DNA of 64,000 nt, taken from Macrothele yani (lineage: Eukaryota > Arthropoda > Arachnida > Araneae > Macrothelidae). The notes beneath the pieces were generated by a model, which was not told where the DNA came from, ran no database searches, and saw only the letters and a list, made by a program, of their open reading frames with translations. The stretch lies in the NCBI GenBank assembly GCA_039090855.1, contig CM077006.1, positions 46,075,336-46,139,335 of the forward strand. The letters run 5' to 3'. The position numbers were made by a program, and so were the translations under genes. Below are positions 55,691 through 64,000 of this stretch, piece after piece (positions within the stretch are counted from its first letter, which is position 1; every line of letters starts with the position of its first letter).

Positions 55691-55979
55691 CGTATAATAC
55701 TTATCGCTTTTATCTAAAACATAGCATATCGTACTCCAAACAGAGATAAAAAAAAAATTGCACACTACTCATCGCTATTTATGTAAAACATACAGAGGGA
55801 TTATCAAACAATTGGAAACACTGATTCCGACGGGAGTACACGCAATGCTCCGTATGCAAATCACAGCGACGAAGTCAACCACGATGTGAGGTATACAAAG
55901 AGGTGAAGTACGATGTCGGCTATCACGGAACAGTGCCACCGTCGTAGGTGAAACAGCTGTTGTGGAGTAATTCTCGACA

Positions 55980-58900
55980 ATGACAGATCTCAGTGACCTC
56001 ATGATCATTGGTGCACGTCTTGCAGGAGCTTCAGTAACTGAAACTGTAGGAATACGAGGAACTGTATCGAAGATTATGACTACCAATCAAAAAAGACACG
56101 GACTTGCCTCCAAATGCACAGATTGTGGGCACCATACGAAGATTTCCGATAGGGATAGGATAACAAGACCACGGCACCGCAAATAGTAGCAGAGTTGAAC
56201 ATCAGTCGGAATAATCCCGTTTCCGTCACAACAGTTCGTCGGGAAGTCCATCGTTCCAGTATTTATGGCCATGCTGCAGCCCACAAACTTCTGATTACCA
56301 ACATCAGTGAAACAAAATGCGTAAGGTGGTGCAAAGCATACACAAATTGGGATGCTAAAAACTGAAAACTGGCAACGTGTCATCTGGTCTGGTGAATCGT
56401 GCTTCACATTGTTTCCCACCACGGATAGAGTGTAAGTCTGGTGAAAAACTAAAGAAGCGTACTACCAAGACTAAGAGGCATGGAAGAGGATTGCTGATGC
56501 TGTGGGGTGCCCTATCATGGCATTCCTTAGAGCCATTGTTTATTCTGCAAGGTCGTGTCACGTCTGCAAATCTGCAACGTACGAATCCATTCTGAAGCAT
56601 GGGGTGGATCCCTAATGCTGTGGGGTGCCATATCATGGCATTCCATAGGGCCATTGGTTATTCTGTAGGGTCGTGTCACATCTGCAATGTATGAATCCAT
56701 TCTGAAGCATGGAGGTGGATCCTTGATGCTGTTGGGTGCCACATCATGGCATTCCTTAAGACCACTAGTCATTCTGCAGGGTCGTGTCACATCTGCAACG
56801 TATGAATCCATTCTGAAGCATGGAGGTGGATCCGTGATGCTGTGCGGTGCCACATCATGGCATTCCTTAGGGCCATTGGTTATTCTGCAGGGTCGTGTCA
56901 CATCTGCAAAGTATTAATCCATTCTGAAGCATGGGGGTGGAACCCTGATGATGTGGGGTACCACATCATGGCATTCCTTAAGATCACTAGTCATTCTGCA
57001 GGGTCGTGTCACATCTGCAAAGTATTAATTCATTCTGAAGCATGGGGGTGGATCCCTGATGCAGTGGGGTGCCATATCATGGAATTCCTTAGGGTAATTG
57101 GTTATTCTGCAGGGTCGTGTCACATCTGCAACGTATGAATCATTCTGAAGCATGGAGGTGGATCCCTGATGCTGTGGAGTGACATAACATGGCATTCCTT
57201 AAGACCACTAGTTATTCTGCAGGGTCGTGTCCCATCTGCAACGTATGAATCCATTCTGAAGCATGGGGGTGGATCCCTGATGCTGTGGGGTACCACATCA
57301 TGGCATTCCTTAAGATCACTAATCATTCTGCAGGGTCGTGTCACATCTGCAACGTATCAATCCATTCTGAAGCATGGAAGTGGGTCCCTGATGCTGTGGG
57401 GTGCCATATCATGGCATTCCTTAGGGTCATTGGTTATTCTGCAGGGTCGTGTCACATCTGCAATGTATGAATACATTCTGAAGCATGGAGGTGGATCCCT
57501 AATGCTGTGGGGTGCCATATCATGGCATTCCTTAGAGTCATTGGTTATTCTGCTGTGTCGTGTCACATTTGCAATGTATGAATCCATTCTGAAGCATGGA
57601 GGTGGATCCCTAATGTTGTGGGGTGCCATATCATGGCATTGATTAAGACCACTAGTTATTCTGCAGGGTTGTGTTACATCTGCAACGTATGAATTCATTC
57701 TGAAGCATGGAGGTGGATCCCTGATGCTTTTGGTTACCATACCATGGCCTTCCTTAGAGCCATTGGTTATTCTCAGGGTCGTATCACATCTGCAACGTAT
57801 GAATCCATTCTGAAGTATGGAGGTGGATCCCTGATGCTGTGGGGTGCCACATTATGGCATTCCTTAAGACCACTAGTCATTCTGCAGGGTCGTGTCACAT
57901 CTGCAACGTATGAATCCATTCTGAAGCATGGAGGTGGATCCCTGATGCTGTGCGGTGCCACATCATGGCATTCCTTAGGGCCATTGGTTATTCTGCAGGG
58001 TCGTGTCACATTTGCAATGTAGGAATCCATTCTGAAGCATGGAGGTGGATCCCTAATGTTGTGGGGTGCCATATCATGGCATTGATTAAGACCACTAGTT
58101 ATTCTGCAGGGTTGTGTTACATCTGCAACGTATGAATTCATTCTGAAGCATGGAGGTGGATCCCTGATGCTTTTGGTTACCATATCATGGCCTTCCTTAG
58201 AGCCATTGGTTGTTCTGAGGGTGGTATCACATCTACAAAGTATTAATCCATTCTGAAGCATGGGAGTGGAACCCTGATGATGTGGGGTACCACATCATGG
58301 CATTCCTTAAGATCACTAGTCATTCTGCAGGGTCGTGTCACATCTGCAAAGTATTAATTCATTCTGAAGCATGCGGGTGGATCCCTGATGCAGTGGGGTG
58401 CCATATCATGGAATTCCTTAGGGTAATTGGTTATTCTGCAGGGTCGTGTCACATCTGCAACGTATGAATCATTCTGAAGCATGGAGGTGGATCCCTGATG
58501 CTGTGGAGTGACATAACATGGCATTCCTTAAGTCCACTAGTTATTCTGCAGGGTCGTGTCCCATCTGCAACGTATGAATCCATTCTGAAGCATGGGGGTG
58601 GATCCCTGATGCTGTGGGGTACCACATCATGGCATTCCTTAAGATCACTAGTCATTCTGCAAGGTCGTGTCACGTCTGCAAAGTATTAATTCATTCTGAA
58701 GCATGGGGGTGGATCCCTGACGCAGTGGGGTACCATATCAGGGAATTCCTTAGGGTAATTGGTTATACTGAAGGGTCGTGTCACATCTGCAACGTACGAA
58801 TCATTCTGAAGCATGGAGGTGGATCCCTGATGCTGTGGGGTACCACATCATGGCATTCCTTAAGATCACTAGTCATTCTGCAGGGTCGTGTTACATCTGC

Positions 58901-60266
58901 AACGTATCAATCCATTCTGAAGCAAGGGAGTGGATCCCTGATGCTGTGGGGTGCCATATCATGGCATTCCTTAGGGCCATTGGTTATTCTGCAGAGTCGT
59001 GTCACATTTGCAATGTATGAATCCATTATGAAGCATGAGGTGGATCCCTGATGCTGTGGAGTGACAACATGGCATTCCTTAAGACCACTAGTTATTCTGC
59101 AGGGTCGTGTCCCATTTGCAACGTATGAATCCATTCTGAAGCATGGGGGTGGATCCCTGATGCTGTGGGGTACCACATCATGGCATTCCTTAAGATCACT
59201 AGTCATTCTGCAGGGTCGTGTCACATCTGCAACGTATCAATCCATTCTGAAGCATGGGAGTGGGTCCCTGATGCTGTGAGGTGCCATATCATGGCATTCC
59301 TTAGGGCCATTGGTTATTCTGCAGGGTCGTGTCATATCTGCAATGTATGAATATATTCTGAAGAATAGGGTGGATCCCTGATGCTGTGGGGTGAGATATC
59401 ATGGCATTCCTTAGGGTCATTGGTTATTCTGCAGGGTCGTGTCACATCTGCAATGTATGAATCCATTCTGAAGCATGGAGGTGGATCCATAATGCTGTGG
59501 GGTGCCATATCATGGCATTCCTTAGAGTCATTGGTTATTCTGCTGTGTCGTGTCACATTTGCAATGTATGAATCCATTCTGAAGCATGGAGGTGGATCCC
59601 TAATGTTGTGGGGTGCCATATCATGGCATTGATTAAAACCACTAGTTATTCTGCAGGGTTGTGTTACATCTGCAACGTATGAACTCATTCTGAAGCAATG
59701 AGGTGGATCCCTGATGCTTTGGTTTACCATATAATGGCCTTCCTTAGAGCCATTGGTTATTCTGAGGGTCGTATCACATCTGCATCGTATGAATCCCTTC
59801 TGAAGTATGGAGGGGGATCCCTGATGCTGTGGGGGTGCCATATCATGGCATTCCTTAGAGCTATTGGTTATTCTGCAGGTGGTGTCACGTCTGCAACGTA
59901 CGAATCCATTCTTCTGCATCAAATGTTGCAGGCATTGTTCTCTAATGATCATCTCTGGCTTCAAGCAGATAATACACAAGTGCATTGGGCGAAACGTGCC
60001 AGATTGTGGTTTACATATCATGAGGATGAGGCACAGCAGCCACCCTGTCCATCTTAGTCTCCAGATTCCAATATTATTGAACATTTGTGGAAATATCTGG
60101 AGCCGAAGGTCAGATCCCACCTACCACCTCCAACATCACTGGTACAGTTGGAATACAAGAAGAACGGCTCCAAATTCCATTATCATATGTATATGACTTG
60201 TATAAGTCTATTCCAAGTGAAATTGCTTCTGCTCTGAAAGCCCAAGATGGGCCTGTACCTTATTAA
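55980..60266 (+). pseudogene. Tc1 transposase pseudogene interrupted by its own amplified segment
   Basis: MTDLSDLMIIGARLAGASVT begins the DNA-binding region. WQRVIWSGESCFTLFPTTDR (56365-56440) holds the first catalytic position, Gly instead of Asp (SGES). The tandem array follows. After it come HQMLQALFSNDHLWLQADNT and QVHWAKRARLWF, where the usual QDDN reads QADN but keeps the second Asp, then PDSNIIEHLWKYLE and the end AQDGPVPY. Multiple stops and shifts. Confidence 0.85.
56590..59850 (+). repeat. About 30 tandem copies of a 111-bp transposase segment
   Basis: AAGCAT anchors at 56595, 56705, 56816, 56927, 57038, 57148 and onward to about 59806 step by 110-111 bp (37 codons). The unit encodes ESILKHGGGSLMLWGAISWH and SLGPLVILQGRVTSATY, the strands between the first and second catalytic Asp. 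Units fall into subtypes, and blocks of subtypes recur: 56914-57330 reappears at about 58243-58660, 12 units later. This is a higher-order structure. Confidence 0.93.
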
Positions 60267-60318
60267 TAAAAAGTTCTTCACAAACAGAAAATGTTCCCAT
60301 TATTTTGATAAATCCCTG

Positions 60319-60770
60319 TAGTACATCGTAATCCACTCATAGCATATCGTACTCCGCACATAGCTCTCCTCTCTTACCTTCGAAATACCTATTGATTAAA
60401 GTTTGACCCACTGTCATGTTGCCAACTTTGAAAAGCTCGTGGAGAGAAATAATATGCCGCTAAGTGAGAAAATATTTACCGAGGAGAAACCAAATTTATA
60501 CGAGAACATAGAAACTCTTTAAAAAAACTTAAATTTGTGGTACACGTCACAAATATTTGATCAAACATTTGTCTTTCTTGGACAAGGTAACTGAAAAAAT
60601 AATCTTCTGGAATAAGCAGAAGATACGGGATGAGAAAAATTTCGCTGGAATTTACCCGTCATAAGTGTTTGCTTTGAAAGCATCTTTGGTGTTGTTAGTA
60701 CGTTAGCAGGCCTGCGATATGAAGGAAATGATTTCTTTTTTGGTGCAAATATTCCCTACAAGCATCAAAC
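60319..60770. other. Intron, nothing recognised
   Basis: No repeat family or splice pair is supported. Confidence 0.35.
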
Positions 60771-60879
60771 GTTATAAAGGATGCCCGCAGTGGCGTAGCG
60801 AAGGTAATTGGGGTCTGGTGTCAAGAGATTTAATTTGCGTTCCTTGTAAAATGGAATCATTGATGATTGGGGAAGTGGT

Positions 60880-61025
60880 TTCGGGAAGGAATATGTGAAA
60901 ACACAAATTTGTCCGTGACGGGGAACGAACCCACACTTTCGAATAAGTTGCTCTCCCAGCTAAGCTACACGAACGGAATGTGCTGCAGCAGATTTTGCGT
61001 CTTGACACGTGATTCACCCCTGTAG
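60880..61025 (-). repeat. SINE family 3
   Basis: B-box-like GGGAACGAACCC, TTGCTCTCCCAGCTAAGCTA and GCGTCTTGACACGTGATTCA on the minus strand match the 19815 and 20946 copies. Confidence 0.75.
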
Positions 61026-61188
61026 TACGTCACAGACAACACAGTGAGTCGAAAAATTTAAATATTGGTAAGAATGTTTTTCAGATTTATCTCTGCCTAG
61101 TGCCGAAAGAGTAATTCATTCATCGTTTTTGTTTCTTGAAATTTTAATTCAAAGATATCAATGTGATTCACTCTTTTCCTTTCCCTAG

Positions 61189-61254
61189 GGATGATGATGA
61201 TGATGCCAACACCGTCACAAAAGCCGATGATGAATAACTACAAGCAGATGCAAG
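61189..61254 (+). CDS. Exon of the phase-1 modular gene, Met run
   Basis: The exon is 66 nt, with acceptor TTCCTTTCCCTAG and donor GTAAAT at 61255; phase 1 at both ends. With the upstream G it encodes GMMMMMPTPSQKPMMNNYKQ, then MQ. It keeps the Met/Asn/Gln style of the 50149 exon and adds Lys and Pro. The frame is still open at its 3' end, so at least one more exon is needed. Confidence 0.65.
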
Positions 61255-61957
61255 GTAAATTATGCTAGTGACTTACAGGAGATTTGCTTTGTGCGAAATA
61301 TTAATGCTCGTCGAGAGTAAAACGTTTCGGATCAAACGCATATCTCGCCGTTTGAAGAGACTTTCGATAAAGAGTTAAACGCTCTTAGTGCTAGCTGTTG
61401 TAACAAGCTATCTGCGTGTAATGCGTACATCTCTTTAAACAACTATAAAAAAAGCTCTAGAAGGGTAAATAGCTACAAAAGCAATATCATGCGAATGTAA
61501 CGAAAAAGTCTCATCAACTAAAAATTTGCCTTAGGGACTTTGTTGTAAGTTTGTGACACGAATAAAAGCTTTAACGTTAATCTGTTTAAAAAAATCACAT
61601 TTAAGACGAAAAGAGTAATAAAATATAGTTCCTTAAAACATTTTTAGAACAATGCCTTCTTTCAAGAATATGCGTTTCAACTGTATTTTATTTTCCACAT
61701 TCTCCAAGAAATCAGAACACCTGCCTTCTTTGGAGCGAGTGTTTTCGCAGTTTTCTCAAGGTCATACGATCGAACAAATGCAAAGACCAGTAACGATGAT
61801 ATTTTGCTTTCGTTTGCTTTCTCTCGTTCTTACAAATACTTTACAGTTTCTAGACACCAAAAAACGAACGGTAGATTTGCTACAAATTAATTTACCAGAG
61901 AGAGTCAAAAGTTAGTCTCGTTTGCAACTAAAACGTTGAATGATGCAAGAAAACCAT
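61255..61957. other. Intron, nothing recognised
   Basis: A frame at 61652-61915 has no recognised motif and is probably chance. Confidence 0.35.
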
Positions 61958-62160
61958 ACCGCCCCGATGGTAAAGTGGTCTAAGCGCTGTCTTCTGACCA
62001 TACGCACGAGATAGGTCCGGGTTCAAATCTCGGTGAGGCTGGTTTGTCTTATGGTACTGGTTCTTTCCCTTCCCTGGAGCCAATGGCCCTAAATCAGAAA
62101 AGGAGGACTGCGTATAGCCCATCGAGTTGCTCACGATGGTCGTTAAACCCCAAACAAAAC
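61958..62160 (+). repeat. SINE family 1, diverged full-length copy
   Basis: Head GCCCCGATGGTAAAGTGGTC, B box GGGTTCAAATCTCGG, a shortened body and the CGATGGTCGTTAAACC end with A-rich tail. Confidence 0.8.
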
Positions 62161-62445
62161 AAGAAAACCACGCTTACCTCATTCTGCAAAGTACAAGCCG
62201 GTTTTTTTGCTATATCACTTTGCCAGCGTTCCACCAGAGAAACGATCTCATAATGGTACCACTCGGAAAGCTTGGAGGACAGAAATTCTCCTATGCCCAA
62301 CTCCACATTCAGCACTAAAGCAAAGTGCCGTCTTTGTGGGAAATGAGTCATGGAGCAAAACTGGTGGTAGACGGATGAGGGCAAGTTCTCGACTGTGTGG
62401 AGGATTGGGTGGGATCTCAACCCCTATCGATTTCTGTAGTTCTCG

Positions 62446-62587
62446 TCACACTACTCTGGAGGTGTGAATTGGGCCACACTACTCTGGAGGTGTGAATTGG
62501 GCCACACTACTCTGGAGGTGTGAATTGGGCCACACTACTCTGGAGGTGTGAATTGGGCCACACTACTCTGGAGGTGTGAATTGGGCC
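62446..62587 (-). repeat. 28-bp minisatellite derived from a mariner gene
   Basis: CACACTACTCTGGAGGTGTG units step by 28 bp from about 62447 to 62586, five copies. On the minus strand the unit overlaps PIHTSRVVW, the mariner stretch just after the second catalytic Asp. Confidence 0.9.
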
Positions 62588-62589
62588 AT

Positions 62590-63680
62590 TATCCACTTAA
62601 AGCAAAGCTCACTTCTTATTGATGAGCGCTCCGTAACGTTGACGCTGACCATCGCGGAATCGCTGTAGTTCTTTGGCGTAGAGATTCCTGTTCACAGCCT
62701 CACCATCTGGCACAAGTTCCCAGTAAACAGGACCCATACACTTTCACCAAACGTACAGCATGACTTTCCTCTCGAACCGCCCTCATTGCATCACTGGCTG
62801 TGCTTCCTGGCGTGGCCTCAGCCATTGATTCCCAATGGTAGGATAACGGAGGAATATCCACATTTCACCACGTATGATGATACGACGCCAAAATCTATCG
62901 AGTTCCTAATGTAAAGGACCCTTACGATTCCACCAAATGCACAGCATGACTTTCCTCTTAAACCACCCCTTTTGCACCACTGGCTGTGCTTCCTAGCGTA
63001 CCCCGGCCGCTGGTTCCCAATGGTAGGAAAACGTAGGAATATCCACATTTCATCACCTGTGACGATACGGTCCCAAAATCTATTATTCTGTAGATTTGGC
63101 AGCAGTCTAAGATAGAGAGCGACACGTTGTTCTGCCTGCTGGGGTTTTAATTTACGGGGAACCATTTAATGGCTCCTTGAGAAGAAACAAATCTGGTGAA
63201 GAACAATGGTGGATTAAGAAGACCACGCCTCAACTGCCAGTTGTCGAGTGCCAGCAATCGACAATTCATATATTATTTGCAATTCATATATTATTTGCAA
63301 TTCATATATTATTTGAACATCAAATAATATGATGTTCGCTGTTACAGTTTTGACCAGGGTGTCACTGTTGGTTGTCGTTGAACGTCCTCACCTCGGCTCG
63401 TCTTCGAGTCTTGTGTCCCCAACAGAGAAACACCGGAACCATTTTCGTGCAATGCTGCTGTCCACTGTTTCTTTGCCTTCAACTGCACAAATTTCTCTCA
63501 CTGCTGTTGCCACGTTTAAGCCTTCTTTGTTTTCAGTAATGGCATAGGAGCATTCGAACAGCACGTTTATCAAACTCCATCCTTTGCTCACTACATAACG
63601 CAAAATGGTTTCTTTCCAACTGAACGTCATTGCGGTACCCAGTTGGCTCTGGCGCCATCTTTCGGACGGGAATGGAGGCT
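62590..63680 (-). pseudogene. Mariner-type transposase pseudogene
   Basis: From the right, minus strand: LNVATAVREICAVEGKETVD and SSIARKWFRCFSVGDTRLED (N-terminal domain, 63530-63390), a gap with an 18-bp triple repeat at 63261-63315, LYLRLLPNLQ and RIVTGDEMWIFLRF (the first Asp, 63165-63020), then the duplicated RKVMLCIWW block, then DNGPIHTSRVV (second Asp, about 62600). The end of the gene is replaced by the 28-bp repeats. Terminal repeats were not identified. Confidence 0.75.
62755..63110 (-). repeat. 186-bp tandem duplication in the mariner gene
   Basis: ACAGCATGACTTTCCTCT occurs at about 62755 and 62941, spacing 186 bp (62 codons). Following text (CTGGCTGTGCTTCCT; GGAATATCCACATTTCA) repeats in step. 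The doubled part spans the first catalytic Asp and the KVML strand. Confidence 0.85.
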
Positions 63681-63864
63681 CAACGTCATGCGTAACTCAA
63701 AATGGGGCGAACTTTTGACACATCCTGGAAGTTCATTGTGAAGTGAAATACACATATATTTTTGGTTACTCTGTTACTGATTAACATTTTCGAAACAAAT
63801 TTTAGCACACACTAAAAACTTTCCCCTTGTGTTAGCAAAAATATCCTTCTTTCTTTCCATCTAG
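63681..63864. other. Spacer before a candidate acceptor
   Basis: No feature apart from the pyrimidine-rich run CCTTCTTTCTTTCCATCTAG that ends at 63864. Confidence 0.35.
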
Positions 63865-63923
63865 TGGCCTATAACTGGACGTTGATTATGATATCTCTGC
63901 TAGGAGACGCATTGAAAAAATAG
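63865..63923 (+). CDS. Candidate terminal exon of the modular gene
   Basis: After a strong acceptor (63845-63864), phase-1 continuation from the 61189 exon reads VAYNWTLIMISLLGDALKK and a TAG at 63921-63923. No donor is needed for a last exon. The hydrophobic composition differs from the other modules, so this may be chance. No polyadenylation signal is seen in the remaining 77 bases. Confidence 0.22.
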
Positions 63924-64000
63924 CTTTTCCATTAACAGCCTTACTTAAATTTTCCGTTCATATTCGCACATTTGTTGGTGGCAGTTCATAGTGAGACAGT

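Larger units (their letters stand above)
55793..60318 (+). mobile_element. Tc1-like transposon swollen by a 111-bp array
   Basis: The left end CAGAGGGATTATCAAACAAT and the right end ATTTTGATAAATCCCTG are inverted repeats flanked by TA. Total length is about 4.5 kb. Without the tandem array it would be about 1.3 kb, the normal size. Confidence 0.9.

Noticed and set aside
56590..59850. Regular spaced repeats resembling a CRISPR or leucine-rich repeat gene
   Set aside because: Units are contiguous 111-bp copies of transposase sequence with no unique spacers, inside Tc1 inverted repeats.

Overview
The window is non-coding-rich animal nuclear DNA. Introns have GT..AG borders, there are long A/T tracts and microsatellites, and no dense bacterial-style coding. 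It holds many DD34E Tc1-like and DD34D mariner transposons, an RTE-type LINE, several tRNA-derived SINE families and a cilium/flagellum gene (CFAP45). An arthropod fits best and a chelicerate is possible, because the Tc1 families resemble those abundant in spider genomes, but the sequence does not settle the taxon.

Only two host genes can be supported. The first is a plus-strand gene spread over at least 55 kb. It has six tiny exons (6050-6112, 21286-21345, 21500-21535, 31076-31144, 50149-50319, 61189-61254). Every exon is a multiple of 3 and every intron is phase 1, so the exons are interchangeable modules. The peptide is rich in Met, Gln, Asn and Gly, with amphipathic Leu-containing pieces. 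I cannot name its product. Its first exon lies outside the window or was not seen. A 27-nt microexon (41786-41812) and a terminal exon (63865-63923) are weak extra candidates. The second gene is CFAP45 (37168-38745, minus strand): a complete, intronless 525-codon frame inside the largest intron of the first gene, on the opposite strand.

Most of the rest is layered mobile DNA. 0-6 kb: SINE fragments and a Tc1 (4355-5890). 6-9 kb: a probable hAT relic (6266-8850) carrying a nested Tc1 and a long CT tract. 9.8-12.6 kb: two adjacent Tc1 elements. 13.2-16 kb: almost featureless AT-rich intron. 16-21 kb: two Tc1 elements, one holding an 11-copy 105-bp array, then a 0.8-kb palindrome between two SINEs. 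22-25 kb: a nearly full-length dead RTE LINE. 26-30 kb: two Tc1 elements, one cut by a SINE with a visible target duplication. 32-37 kb: foldback elements and a mariner with SINE and Tc1 insertions. 39-50 kb: palindromes, a Merlin-type fragment with a MITE, and four more Tc1-like elements. 51-60 kb: a nearly intact Tc1 and a 4.5-kb Tc1 swollen by about 30 copies of a 111-bp unit. 62-64 kb: a decayed mariner with its own internal duplications.

The most unusual signal is that many of these transposons carry tandem amplifications of a short piece of their own transposase gene. The periods (36, about 93, 99, 105, 111, about 117 and 186 bp) are nearly all multiples of three. The families are different and the amplified region is usually the DNA-binding N-terminus or the strand between the first two catalytic aspartates. 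A second point is a pair of related Tc1 copies (26456-28010 and 51700-53252), each full-length and each broken by a single TGG-to-TAG change at a different tryptophan.
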